DNA from: Drosophila miranda
Taxonomy: Eukaryota; Arthropoda; Insecta; Diptera; Drosophilidae
Direction: 5' to 3'
DNA: 64,000 nt
NCBI RefSeq assembly: GCF_003369915.1
Contig: NC_046677.1
Location: forward strand, 16,678,001-16,742,000
The translations under genes and the position numbers were made by a program. This document shows positions 44,027-57,062 of this stretch, one piece after another. The first letter of the stretch is position 1. Each line of letters begins with the position of its first letter. The notes beneath the pieces are model-generated. The model made no database searches and was not told where the DNA came from. It saw only the letters and a list, made by a program, of their open reading frames with translations.

Positions 44027-44932
44027 GAAAAAGGAGTACGTCAGCAGATCCAGGGTTAATAGGAAATTTCTAGTATTAAACAGTGTTCCTGTTAATATTT
44101 TTGAGTAAATACAAATAACAGACACGCAGATACGCAGACACGCCCAAAAATCACACACTAAAATGTAAGCCGCCACACAAACAGTTTTAACCTTTTTCTC
44201 TGATAATAGTTTTGGACGCAATTAATCCCCAATGACTCATATAAAAATTTTAATTTTTCCCGCTACATTCGAATGGTGGTTTTAGCTCTTTCTTCTTAGG
44301 CTGCTCAGGCTGCCCATTTTTATAGCAATTTTTTTTTAATATTTCGTTTTAACAACAATGTGATTATGCAATGTTCTTTATATGCTCCTCTGGCTATAAG
44401 TATTTCCCATAGTCTTGCACCTGGGTCTCAGACTTTGCTAGACTTTTGTCTACCTATATCTCTTACTAAATGCTTTTGCTCATGCGAACAAATTGCTGCA
44501 GGTAACTTTATAAATGGTATCGCAAACTTGCCATGTTTTCCTACAAATCAAATCATAGTATCTGGTAAAAGTGCTTGAAACTTTACGGGCAGCACTTGCT
44601 CTTTTATTTTATTTATTTTTGTGGCCTGGCCAAGACGTTGCACGGAGTCCTGCTGCCTTGGAAATTTATGTGCCACACTTGTTACACATACGACATGTGC
44701 AGTTTCCAAGACAAATCGATTTTTGTTGGTGGCGGGCGAGGGCAAGGGAATAAAATATTGAACACTTTTTTGCACTAGCTACTGTCACGCAACTTCCGAC
44801 CATTTGAACTTAAAGCAAATACAAATTTCTTCCATTTAATTTTACATTTTATTTAAGTTTGTGTTTTTGGGGGAATTTAGTTATTGATTACATTTTGGCC
44901 AAAACTAAGTTCAAAGTCAAAGAGAGCAGTTT
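44027..44932. other. Upstream flank of eIF4E copy 3, no gene seen
   Basis: AT-rich single-copy sequence between two divergently spaced minus-strand genes. Short frames on both strands have no recognisable domain. Confidence 0.5.
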
Positions 44933-45334
44933 TCAATTAGATTTAGCCGAAGTTTTGTCCACCTTTGAGCGAGTGGTTTGCTTCTGGTCCTTTTCCTTGG
45001 CCAAATCGGTTACGGCTTGCTGCACATCCTCCGAAAAGCGGTGATAGTAGTTAGGCATCTGATTCAGGAAGTGGAAGACTTTCTTGATGGTGTCATTCCA
45101 GGACTCTATCCAGGAATCTCGCCAGGGCTTCGGCTCGAATTCCTCTTTGCATTTCTCCTGGCATTTCCAGCAGCAGATCCGGTCCTTCAGGTCCGCTGCG
45201 TAAGGACTCAGATGTTCTCTGGCATTCTCTAAAAGCACAACCGAGTGCTCCGGACTCTCCCAAAATCCCATCTGCTTGGTGGCAAAGGCAACGCCAGCTA
45301 CCACGCCCAGTTTGACGAGCACCACAAGAACCAT
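44933..45334 (-). CDS. MICOS subunit MIC13/QIL1-family protein
   Basis: 133 codons, intronless, ATG at 45332-45334 in a good context. The N-terminus (residues 1-20) is a short hydrophobic segment with Gly spacing typical of MIC13, then GFW, and the conserved tail W..SWNDTIKKVFHFLNQMPNYY. MIC13 is a small inner-membrane protein that bridges MICOS subcomplexes at mitochondrial crista junctions. Flies have several paralogues; this resembles the longer ones more than the canonical short QIL1. Odd: a cysteine cluster C54, C55, C58, C62 in the middle and a Lys/Thr-rich C-terminus. Family assignment from recall; it could be a retrogene because no intron is needed. Confidence 0.72.
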   Translation of the reverse strand: MVLVVLVKLGVVAGVAFATKQMGFWESPEHSVVLLENAREHLSPYAADLKDRICCWKCQEKCKEEFEPKPWRDSWIESWNDTIKKVFHFLNQMPNYYHRFSEDVQQAVTDLAKEKDQKQTTRSKVDKTSAKSN

Positions 45335-48042
45335 TGCAAAAAAAAACCAAAGAAAAAGTTTCCAAAAATGAATAAGTTTTTATATTAGTTTTAAAATGAT
45401 GACATGAAAGTCTAAGAATTTCAAAGTATTGTTTAGCAACTATTAATTGTAGAACACTACATATATTTCCATTTTAGTGCTTTTCGAATTTAGACCAGGA
45501 ACATAGACAGACCTTTCCAGGCGGGGCAGACTCCCTATCGACTTTCAAGCGTAGCCTCGAAGTGCGTGTTATCACAGTCAAGAAAATAAACCTGTTTCCT
45601 TTCGGACAGCTGATTAATATATCTCATACAGAATGATCCGCAAGAGCCTTCACTACGTACATGATACCCCTTTTGTCGAGGCACTTAGCTGTAATGCTAC
45701 CTATTGTTTTCTCTTTTCTCTTTGCTTTCAGTCAAAAAGTAAAAGAGATAATCAAGAGGAAACTTAAAAAGAATTTTCTATTTATTGGCATTGTTCTGAT
45801 GTTTTTGAAAAATAGTGTGACATTAACCCTCAACGCTTTTCCATTCTCGTAACTATAGTGGAAGAGCGAAGTTAGTTGCCAGCTTTGTTACGATTTTCTT
45901 GTGAAATTCTAAGAGTATTTTTGATCGTTGCGAGTCTCACAAAAGAAGTATGAAATTACAAAATGAATATGAAAGTAACATGTAACAACAAAAGTTTTGT
46001 ATTGTTTATAGAAATTAGCTTTAATGTACAACGATTAAAAAATATAGATTTCAATAAATTTCGAGTGCTTGAGGTATTAGAACCACTACCTCTTCTGCTC
46101 TAACCCAAATCTGCCCAAAAATGAGCCCCAACCCAGCAGGGGTTTAGACTTTTATAGTTTAAGGTTTTAGGTTTCAGGTTTGAAAAACTTGTACCGCTTC
46201 AGTTTTACCTTTTCGCCGCTGCGCTTTTTTTGTTCTTCTTCTTCCTTGTCTTGCTTATATCTGACTCTTTATTGCTGTTAATGTCTGTGCTGTTAGGCGT
46301 GTTGCCACTGTGGTTTCTACCGTAAAAACTTTATTATTATTGTTTGAAAAATGATGTTAAAGTTCTGCAAATTTAAACGGAAAATGTATGAGTCTTCATC
46401 TTCAGCATCTTCAAAAAGTGTCCACAAAATCTATTTATGTTCCTCTCACGCCAAAACAAGCTGTGGAATATCCCACAACTCCTTCTTATTTTTGTCATTC
46501 ATTTTTGTTTCAAAGTCCGAAAGATCCCCCTCTCTTTGGGGGTGCAGTTAGAGCAAGAATGTTTTGTCTCAAAGGCAATGGCGGTCAAGGGAAAATGTTT
46601 TGTATCCCAACCTAAAGATGCATAAGAGAGTGGTTATCCTGGAAATGGCCTTTAAATGGGAAAGTTCTCCCAAAAGAACTCAAAGTATACTCTCAATGTC
46701 TGCCACAACTTTTGTGTGCTATTTCAAATTACATATACTCTAAATGCTAACATTTATAAACGTGTACTCCCATTTGGTTTTACTCTTTTTTTTGCGTACA
46801 TTTTCCAGGCAATTTTCCGTGCCGTGGAGCAGCTGCTCGGTGTGCGCTTTCCATCGCCACAAAACCCATCATATAAATTGGAAAATTTCAACTGCTCGGC
46901 CATCAATCAGCAGCGAGTCTTTCTTAGTTCCAAGTCTTAGCTTTCCCTTTGGGTGGGAAACTTTTATAATTAGCTTCGGGGGCGGCCAAGATGTGTAATT
47001 TTCCTTAGATTTGATGTGAAGAGTGCCAAGATCTAATTAAATCAGAGCAAGCGCAGAACTCTCTAATCAAGCATATAAATTAAGGATTACACTTTCAATT
47101 ATTTGCAAAAAACTTTCCAGACTTTTTGATAGAAAATGTTGCATGCTGGTGTGGAACTTTCCCAGTGGAAATGTTTGTGCAACTTTAGTTGGACTCACAA
47201 TTAGCTCTGGCAAATGCTAATCATTCCTTTGAAGTGGCTTTCTAAATGAAATCAGTCATTTGACCTGGCTGCCACACAATACCAAGCAGCCTCCCAATCC
47301 TTTGCCCCAGCAGAGTGCCACAGATACTACATACATATTTAAATAAGTTACCGGCTGGCAATTAGTGTCCATATGTGATTAGTAATTCAGTTTTATTTGT
47401 TTCCTATTCACGCTTTAAATGCTTTCAGCAGCCGGAAACAGGAAACTCCAGAGAGTCTACCCTCGTCGCAATTAATCTCGGAATTTTACAGTAAAATATT
47501 TTACTTCTGGCAGGAAATTGGAATACAATATCGCCATCAATGCAACGACTCACCTGAGGCGTGGGCGTACGTGGGTTTGGTTTTAATTTAAATGGTAAAT
47601 CTTAAATGGTACCCATATTATTGTGGATACTAGACTGTGGCTGAAATGAATTCCTTTTCACAGGAAGCATCAGAGAGGAGCCACATCAACTCCTATTTTC
47701 CATTCGCAATGCCGGAAATTAATTTCTTTTTAAATGGAAATTAAATAAAAACAAGTCAAAACATTCACAGATTTAAGAGCAGTTCTCCGCCACACAGCGG
47801 TTCTTGTCACAACATTTTGTCTGGCGCAAAATTTCCTTTTGCTGGCGGAAACTTAAATTGGATTGGGCCCAGAGTTTGGGGTGTGCCTGTAACGCTGGAA
47901 AATTTTCATTTAATGCAATGAATGCAATACTGCCCTCTGGCACTTGGCTGAAGATAAACCACAAAATTCATCACAAAAACACCACAAATTATGGAAATCT
48001 GTGTGTCTGGTACAAGCACTGGGAGTGTTGACTCTAAAATAT
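45335..48042. other. Non-coding DNA, no gene seen
   Basis: AT-rich with T- and A-runs. Frames of up to 94 codons (46351-46998) overlap each other in different frames and have no domain. Could be intron or intergenic. Confidence 0.5.
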
Positions 48043-50640
48043 TGCAATATGAGACCCTCTATAATTTTCTGAATGTTTAATTTTCCAGCGATTGTTGGAA
48101 TTACAGTTACTCTGCCAAATATTTGCATATTTAAAGATATATTGTTGACAGATTGTTGGGTCTAATATATAATAGAATTATTTTTTATTTACTCAGCTGA
48201 ATATTATAAACTTGTAGTGACATTTGCAAAAGTATTATATGGGCCCTTCAGTGAATTAAATTCGATTGTTTTTACTTTCTCAAAGAGTTGACAAAGATTT
48301 ATGACATTTTTCAGACGTCCTCCAGCAAACAGAACCTCCAGCAGAGCATCATCAATTTTAATCAAATCTACTTTGTCTTTCGTTCCAGACCCAGCATCAC
48401 ATGTGCTTGTGTGCATTTCAGCTTCAAGGAGGAAAAGCGAAGTAGTTTTATTTGGTCGATATGCTGTTTTTATGGGTAAGCTGTAAAAAAGTACTTAAAT
48501 TTAAATCTTCATATATTGCTCTTTAAGTAAACATTTTTCAAATCGAACTATGGGGAATCTATTTTAAACTGCAATAATAACCTAACAGATTTGTTATTTG
48601 ATGTCCATTAAAAAAGAGTACAACGAATACATGGAGTAAAATGAAACAAAGGCAATTGACAGCTCCAAAACAATTGCAAAACTAATCAATGAGAGCCATC
48701 AATGAACGCCAATATGAACTTTGAAGAGTGCCATGAAAGTAGAAGAAAGTAAAAACAAAAAATAAGGAAAACAATTAAACTAATTGCCGGCCATTTATAC
48801 GCAACAAAGACACAGACACACTATGCAAAAAGGGAAACCAAACACAAGATAAAACGGAAAAGTTTATACAGAAAAACGAAAACGATGTATAGGAAAAAAT
48901 TGGAGCTGCTGGAAAGTTTTGCACAGCATCAAAAAGTAAACCGCTGAAATAAAGGCACTCGGAGGAAAAGCTCGAATAGAGCGGGCATCCATTAACTTGG
49001 CCACTAATGAAACCACATTGAGAGAGTAACCGGCAACAGCACCAGCAGCATTGCCACCACTGGCAACATCAACTAATTGACACTGTCTTGTCGGGTATAA
49101 AATGCGAATTAGTTCACTGCACAGCAAAATTCTGATTGCATTACTCATACGGCCGCGTGACAGATGCGCTCCCCTGCAGGTTGCACACATTTGTCACAAA
49201 GTTGAAGACTTTAAAACTGCTTCGATTAAGATAAATTTTAGTAGAAGTCTCAGTGCCATTTTATCTTCTAAAAATTAAGATTATTTTTGCTTAAATTTAG
49301 GATTTTGGGAGCAGAAGTGAATTTAAGTTAAGTGCAATGAAAATTAATTATTTGTAATATAGCATATTTAATTTTCTGTCGTTTCACCTCAGGTTTTTGT
49401 AGTCATTTTTTAGCAAACGTAAACACAAGTCAAAGTCCACAAAGACAATTTGTAGTTTGCAATTTTCCAAGAGGACACACTACAATTTGCCGAATATGAG
49501 TAAGATAAAATTTAGTAGGACTAAATATACAGGTATTCCCAGTCATTTGTTTAATTTCTGCCTTTCGCTATTTCGTTTTATTTTCCATCGTGAAACATTA
49601 AGTCCAGAGAGAAATGCATTGATTTCGCCATAATTGATTGGCGCAGCAAGCAATGCGATTAATTGTTTTTCATTTCTGACTCATTGTTAACTCAATTGTC
49701 ACTCGTTAATGAGTTCGCTTTTTGTTCATATTTATTTATGGCACACTCGGACATTAATAATTGCTTCAAATTTTATGACGTGCCATGCCAGAGCTGTTAG
49801 AGCGCTATCTGCCGAGGGAAACTTCCAATAAAACATGATTTTAATAAAGTCTGAGATCTCCACCTTTATTAATATCTCTGGGCCACATCAGAGCTATGAT
49901 TGAGTTGTTAAATTGGGTAGTAAATTAGTTAGAGCTAAACGAGAGTCTTGTTTGGGTGAACACTGTCACTTAGCTCGGGATTCGTTTATGAAACTTCTAA
50001 GAGCTGGATAAACATAAGAGGGTCCTGCACTTTCATTTCATCTCTAAAGCAATCCAGACATAAGTTCCGACTAGCAGCACTCGAGAAGGTCACAAGAACA
50101 AGTCCTCTTCATCCCATCCCAAAAAACCATTACAGACCATAACACTGCGAAAGCTGTTTGCCGTCCGCATTGCGGTGCCCAGAGCTGGTTGTGCAATTGC
50201 ATTAGGGAATTTTATAAAAATATATATATAAAGCATATAATATTTATTACATTTTTATTTACCTTTAAAGCCGTCGTTGCCTGCTGTGCAAGATTTATTC
50301 TCTTTTTAACAATTTATGCGGCCAAAATAATTTAGTACAGGAGAAGTTATTTCAACGAAAGCTTTTCAGATAAGATGTTATTATTGTGGCAGCTTCAAAG
50401 CCAAGTGTCTTCTCTGCTTATTGCTTCAGAGCCTAGAAATTGATTCACTTAGACTCTAGCCATTTCCGTTGGCGTATGTGCTACGTCCCTGCTGTTTTTT
50501 TATAGCGCCCGACTGACTGCTTACTGCCACACATTTATTAGCATAGTTTCAGGCCAATTTCCCATCTCATGTGGAGTCCAGTAGAGAGAAATTGCCGTAT
50601 AGGGGTTTTGTTATTCTGCGTGACGAAAGAGTATTTTTGT
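48043..50640. repeat. Resident relative of the tandem-unit spacer
   Basis: 48048-48540 and about 50050-50640 align with 28221-28690 and 28895-29535 and their copies in units 2 and 3. The central 1.5 kb is unique here. On the minus strand 48416-48204 reads KDKVDLIKIDDALLEVLF, and the units keep a broken version (KIDDAVLEFLF), so part may be an old exon. No complete gene is seen. Confidence 0.65.
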
Positions 50641-50765
50641 TTTATTTCTCAAACGTGAATGGAAATACAAAACTGAATAATATGTATCCATGCTGACATC
50701 AAACTATCATTGCCTAATCAGGGATATAGAGACCCCGCCAGAGGCTTCTCTGAAGAGTGTTTTCC

Positions 50766-50796
<31 letters not shown>

Positions 50797-52318
50797 CTCT
50801 GCGGGAATTTCTCCGACGCATTTCTCTCTCCCAGGTTGATTGTACAGATTTTTTGGCATTGTTTTTGCACCTCCTGGCAGTATGCACAAATTGCAACTCG
50901 CTCATGTGAAATTTCTCTTCACGTAGGGCACCATCTCCTGCAAAACATGTAAGTAAGGCGTTTTACTCCAGAAAGCAGCTGAGTACGAAAACTTTTCCGA
51001 CGAACTTTCCTGGACAGCAGTGTGTTCGAAGTCTGAGACCTGAGACTCCTTCAAGTACTGCTTCCCGCTGTTTGTCTGACGCTAAATTGTTTGGCGTGGA
51101 GAAATATCAGCTCAAATATTTTTGCTTTCCAATAAATATAGAACCAAAAGGTTATTACCGACCTGTGCTTAACAACTAATCGAATATTTGAATTTGAGTT
51201 AGTAGATGGTAGACAGAAAGGTGGACCTTCTTCAGCATCCTTAAACCAGCCGATGTTACAGTGTTAAGTCCCGATTATACTAGTAGCCAATAATTCAATC
51301 GTCAATCAATCAAACATTCAGACCGATTCAGATGTCTATGTGGGTGCTAAGCTTCGACTTTCTGACAAATTAGACAACAAAATGTTGGAGACAAGTAAAC
51401 ATCTACTTCCAAACGCGGTCTGTTTATGTAGGGCCATTCTTTCTGCTCTATATTTATTTCTTTCTTTTTTTTATAACAAATATTTCACGCAAAACTAAAA
51501 AAACCTACCCTACCTGCTCTCCTACTCAACCGGCGTGACATTTCGTGGGTTGAATAATTATTTAAATTATAATTCTTCATTTTTCTCCCCCCCTGTCAGC
51601 TGCATCACTTAGAAAAAATCACAATGTCCATCTGGCCGGAAAATATGTACGTTACCTGCCCTTAAATGCAGACAAAGTTTTCAGATAAAAAGTCTCGTCA
51701 TGGATTGAAATGCACGAATGCATTCCGAGTGAAACTCAAATAGAATACCATCTGAATGGATACGTCCTGGAGAGGCACTGGAATGGCGAATGTAGGCCAA
51801 AGTAAACGCATGAACGGTTGACTCATTCAATGAGGGCATGAAACATTCAGCGCATAGGCCGTGGCCTATTAATGGGGCTACAATCTTCCATAAAGGGGTT
51901 AAGAAGTTCTTAGTTCCAATAGATTTTGCTACCAGACTGACAATCAAATCCACGAAATGTTGTCAAAAGTGTTTGACATCTCTTTGCACTCCTCTTAAAG
52001 GTTTCGTACGCAGAGTGGGCTAATAAGAGTGGCGTTTACTCTGGTGGCCCTTTTCCCACATATGTATCTGACACTTTCATCAGCTAGTACTCTGTTTTGA
52101 AAGGTAAGAAAATACCCAGCGCGGGACCACAGTGATTCTGTTTCATGGATTGTGCCACTGATGTGGCACTCAAAATGCCCGTGGAAATGTTTCGGGTCCT
52201 GGGATATATCTCTTTGAACGTTCTATCTAGACACGAAAAATTCTATCTCCGACTGCAGAGCAGCGTACCAGAGTACCCATCAACCAGCAAAAGTTAAAAA
52301 CTTTGCAGCAACAGTTCC
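50641..52318. other. Non-coding DNA with (TA)n microsatellite
   Basis: A perfect-looking (AT)n run of about 26 bases lies near 50771-50796. Otherwise AT-rich sequence with no supported gene. Confidence 0.55.
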
Positions 52319-52546
52319 ATGCCATTCATTAGCATGCAAATTTTAAAACTTTTCAGCTGGTGGTCGGCGGTCTCACCTAGGGTGCCATATTTAGTTCAGG
52401 TCCTGGTCCTGGTTCTATTTTGCGGCAGTACCGCAGCTGGTGAAAGCTTTACTAACTGCCAGAGCTCGCATGACGAAGTTTTTCGCACACATTATACACA
52501 GATAGAAATCGAGGAGAGCTGGCAAAATCTCCAGGAGGTTGTATGA
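52319..52546 (+). CDS. Possible short secreted-protein frame or first exon
   Basis: 75 codons from ATG. A hydrophobic run (VPYLVQVLVLVLFCG) followed by STAAG looks like a signal peptide with an Ala/Gly cleavage site; the rest is polar with one Cys. A possible donor AG|GTTGTATG lies just before the stop. No family recognised. It could be a chance frame. Confidence 0.25.
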   Translation: MPFISMQILKLFSWWSAVSPRVPYLVQVLVLVLFCGSTAAGESFTNCQSSHDEVFRTHYTQIEIEESWQNLQEVV

Positions 52547-53828
52547 TAGCAACTGCCTTGGTTGGACGGGTTGGTAGCGGAACCATATGCTCTGGGAATA
52601 CAATATATTTATCGCCACGACCTCAAAAATATGTTAAAGTGCAAAGTCGTCCATGGCACATGGCTCTGTAAATAGTTCCGATAGTTCAATTAACTTGGGG
52701 TAGTTCGAATGAATTGATCTCTTTTGGTAGGGGATATTTGAGAAATTCACAATTAAAATTTTACAAATAGGGTTGGCTTCCTCCTTACTTTGAAACCATT
52801 TTATTAGCTCTGCTTTCCACAAAGAAATTCAGTTAGTCCTTCTCCCTGAAGAGTCCACAGGCGAAGAAAACAGAGCCAAAAGAAATATTCCTTTGGCCAA
52901 AAGCGTCGAACAAACCATACCAAACAAAACCGAAACCCAGAAAGCGGTTGGGTTTTTGCTTTTTTGGCAGAGATTTCTCTGGTCTGTGATATTTGGTGTT
53001 TCTTTTGCATTTCAGGTTTGTTCGCAGTCTGGTGTGCCATTTCCAGTTGGAAAATTTCAAAGCAAATAACAGTTTGGTTATTTGCTGTTGAAATGAAATA
53101 GCTGCAGGGCTATTATTGTTTGACTTGCAATTAGAGGAAAGTGCATTGAACCCTTCAATTTTGGGTCTTCATCAACTGAATATTTCCAGGAGCTAATCTG
53201 TCGGATCAAATCCTTATAGCCAATTCTTTATAATTTTTCGCTTTTTGCACTGCCACGGGCAATTTGAGGTAAACAAATCAAATGAATTATCGCCTTAGCA
53301 GATATATCCGATGAACAGGTAACATATTCATGTAACAGAAAAACAATCAATTGACCTTGTTGACCTCTTTTAATTTAAAATGATCACAGTTAAATTATGG
53401 ATCCGTACTGATTCTGAAGAAGTACTGTCGCCGCGCATCCAGCTACGATCCCAGCCAGGAAAAAGCACCAGATGATCTATGGCTTTATTCCTCTTTCGTT
53501 TATCTTGGCTCCAAAACCGAGAGAAAGGAATGAGGCATAAAGCCGCAGATCATGTGGTGGTTTTCCGTGACTGCGATAGTGACTGGACTCGCCTCAAAAG
53601 TTCTTATGCAGAATCCCTACGTGGCGGAAGGGCGCAAGGATCCACTAAAATGGCTGCGAAACATATTTTGAAATACAAAAAAAATGATCAAGAATGAAGA
53701 ATAAAGGCGTTCTGAACGCCCGACGACTGGTTGTCCGGAGCGGATCAAGGATGGATCCTCCGCAAGCAGTTACGACAGCGCCGCGGCGCTTGGTGGAGAC
53801 CCAAGGCTCTGAAAAAATAATCATGAGC
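52547..53828. other. Non-coding DNA, no gene seen
   Basis: Overlapping short frames at 52804-53060 and 53479-53697 show no domain or conserved motif. Confidence 0.5.
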
Positions 53829-54718
53829 TTAGACTTGTACGGGGACCCTGTTTAGCGCTGACTTACAAGTGAAGCATTTGAGTGTTGGTGTTATTCTACT
53901 CCATCTTGGTGAGGCAGGCTGATGTTGCGCAAAGGTGAGGCACAGATATTGCTGACGATTTTCCTCGTTCTCGTTCTTCAAGGTCTTTCTGTCCAGATTC
54001 TGCAACTGAAGCTCAACTCGCTTCCTCTCCTTGAACAGAGCCTTCTGCTCCGGACTGTCCGGCAATATTTCCGCCTTCAGCTGGGTGTCCATCTCGGTGA
54101 ATGTTGGTGTTATTCTGCTCCATCTTGGTGAGGCAGGCAGATATTGCGGAAAGGCGAGGCACAGATATTGCTGACGCCCGCACGACTGGCGATCGGCATC
54201 ATCAGGATTGGGCATCTGCTTTGGCTGCTGGCCAGCGGTGGTGGCGTCGCCGAACGACGGCGGCTTAGCGGTGCTAAAGGCCCCACAGCAGGCGCTTCAT
54301 CCTTGTCATCAAAGTCGACCGCAAACGACTTTTGCTCTTCCTCCTTCACGGGCGGCATCTGTCTGGCCGTCTGGGCCGGCTCCAGCTGGTATATGTGGTA
54401 TATGGGTAACGCTAGCTTTTGGGGTAAATTTCTGCAGCCGACGGAGCCTGATCGGAAAACGATTTTCAATTAAAAATAAACTCAAATATCAATTAATTGT
54501 TCCAGCACTTGCCGTAGAATGTTGCGGCGCTTATTGTATAGTATTTTCCGTTTAGTGGCTTGAATTTTGTGGACGGTTCCGTAGCGAGGGACTTGCAATT
54601 TTGAAAGCAGCTCCCCGCTGGCCGACGGCCTTGTCGATGCCTTTGCGGCCACGGACTCGAGACTCAATTTGATCGCCCTGGGGGGGGCCCCATTGGGGTC
54701 CCTCTTTGGGGAGTCCAC
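53829..54718 (-). pseudogene. Decayed or partial gene with internal duplication, product unknown
   Basis: Three successive minus-strand frames look protein-like. 54718-54482 is basic (ATKRKILYNKRRNILRQ) but has no ATG. 54469-54110 follows a good acceptor (cgatcag at about 54449) and is Pro/Glu-rich. 54215-53829 has a charged helical stretch (KERKRVELQLQNLDRKTL). About 80 bases are repeated (53879-53958 and 54100-54179), each giving QQYLCL..A...PASPRWSR. Shifted frames and the duplication suggest decay. I do not recognise the family. Confidence 0.35.
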
Positions 54719-56334
54719 ACAACAAATTTCTCGGGCGTGTCTATATGCGAAATGATACGAACTCTAAATTTTTCAAGTGCCAAGACAGATAGCCGAGTGC
54801 TGGTTGCAGCTTTTCACAATCGTTATTGACACAGTTTTTGCCTATCGATGTTTAATATTTTAAGATTCTCCAGAGCTCGAAAATAGATCAAACTATTCAA
54901 AATTGATATTTTTGTCAATGCTATTGTAGGTTTACATACAACGAAAAATCATTCGACCTGTGTATTTTTCCAAAAAATATATATCTGACCGATACGATAT
55001 TTTTTGACAACCAATCGATTGAAGATTAAAAAAAATTCGGCTGTTAGTCCGCCTCTGAAAGCCGCCATTTAAATTTGTTGTTGTATGACGTCATGAGGTG
55101 ACTCTGCAAAAACGTATGCGCATTTCAGATGCAATTACCAGGAAAATAAGACCCACGCGGCCGACGCTTGAAATGGAAAAGCCATGACTATTCAATTTTG
55201 TTTTCTTTTCGATTGAAAGACGTTTTTATAGTATTTAATAAATATTTAAGCCTCACTCAAACTCGATTTGACACCAAAATCAACGGAAAGTGCAATTAGC
55301 GACGGTAATTACAGGTGGAAGGATAAGGAAAGGAAAAGCAGTTAATGGAAACTTAATTAGCGCATTGTAAAGAAAATCCAGAAGGATACAAACCATGCAG
55401 CATTAAAATTTAATGAGCTCGTAAATGTGACTTCAGTTTACTCTCAAAATGAGTCACGGAACTCCATTAAAATGCGTTTAATGAATATGAGAGGTCCATT
55501 GTTAGCCGACATCCTCGATTGTCAACAATAATAAATCAGTAGGAAAACAATTGCAGTCGATAGCAGTTTTTATGAAGCCATCATCAACGTGGCGACCGAG
55601 CCAGATGTCAACTGGTGCACAGAGGAGCAGCATGGGGAAAAAAAACAGAGAAACTCTAAAGTTGTAAATGCAAATGACGCGGAAGCGCCAAGGACAATGT
55701 CAGACGTCGACGACGACGACGTGGAAGCGTTTTGTGTTGCTTTTTGATGCTGGTCCTCTTCCAGGCGCCTCGGCGTGACGGAAATGACATTTCCATGGCG
55801 GTGACACGAGGCGACGACAGTCAAGTGCTTCGAGCGGAAATACAAAATTTAAGGCTAAAGCAAAATGGACAAACAACTGACGAACGCGCATCTTGATTAC
55901 AACATGGAAAGTGAGCGATGTGGTGACCTCTTAAAGCATTTCCAGGAAACAGTACAGCGGTTTTCACTCATAAAACTAGAACAGGTCTTGTTCCCCCAAA
56001 TATAAAAGCAAAACTAATTGCTTTCAACAGAATTGTGAAAGGAAGAAGCTATCATATTTATTTGCATCTCAAACAGAAAGTAACTAGAACTGCAAATTAA
56101 ACACATTCATTCGTAAAAAAACATGAAAATTGCATTAAAATTCTACAATGTAATCATAGTTCATAATTTCCTAAGAAGCAATTTTGCGATTTAATCTGTT
56201 CGCTCTTTTTGTATCCCTGATTTTAAAACTGTCTTATAGACTTTTACTTACACTCAAATTCGAATATAAGTATAAATCAAATTCTTTAAAGCGTTTTTCA
56301 AGCTAAAAACTGTTCAAGCTGCATCAAAAATGAA
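54719..56334. other. Non-coding DNA, no gene seen
   Basis: AT-rich. Includes a TGACGTCA (CRE-like palindrome) at 55086-55093. A frame at 55570-55845 has a low-complexity Ser stretch only. Confidence 0.45.
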
Positions 56335-57062
56335 ATAGAAATAAAACCATTTACTCCCCATTAGGTGGAACACTGACACCGAAGAGGGACGAGCATCACG
56401 TAGATCGAACGCATTTTCCCGTCTTGAAAACAAAAAGCAAAACGTGTTCCTTGCAAATCTTTTGTGGCTTCTATCCTACACGGTCGGCTGCTTTGGCAAA
56501 CGAAACACGTAATCCACGCACATGGTTAGCCAAAGACATTAGTGCGAAACAATTAACCTTTTTAAAGGACGACGTCAACAGTTGGTGGCCCGTGCTGGAG
56601 CAGAGACAAAGTACTGATGCAAATACTAGATTTATTCGAAAAAAAAACTCGACAAAATGCAGCCTTTCGACAGTAAAATATCCATAATTTGTGCTGTGTT
56701 GAAAAAAATACATTAAACACCATATCGAAAATCCACCACCACCAATCCACCAAAGGAAAGCTAAACTGTTTGATTGGATCTAGCGAAAACGTATGAAAGA
56801 TCAACAACTCCAAGTTCAGAGATACACAAAAAATTCAAGCGAAATAATTCATTTCGGTGGCAATTTTTCGCAGGGATTTTTGTTCCCTAGATAAATTTAG
56901 CAACGACAGTGATAAAATATTTATACAAAAGCGGGATGAAAATACGCTTTTGTTTAAGGGTAGTATAGGACTACTTTTGTATCTTCGTGACCCCATGGAG
57001 ATATGATAGCGAAACCATGCAATTGAGTGATGGATATTTGATGGAAGGGCCGCATCACGTAC
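56335..57062 (-). repeat. Inverted partner of the segment at 3465-4431
   Basis: Its reverse complement matches the left segment (see that entry). On the plus strand 56424-56687 reads 87 codons with AKDISAKQLTFLKDDV and WWPVLEQ; the left copy's opposite strand keeps AKDIRATQLTFLKEDV and WWSVMEQ. The substitutions leave the peptide similar, which suggests past coding use. Family not recognised. Confidence 0.7.

Noticed and set aside
50714..50905. Minus-strand frame over the (TA)n tract
   Set aside because: The IYIYIY stretch is the translated microsatellite; no other coding signal.
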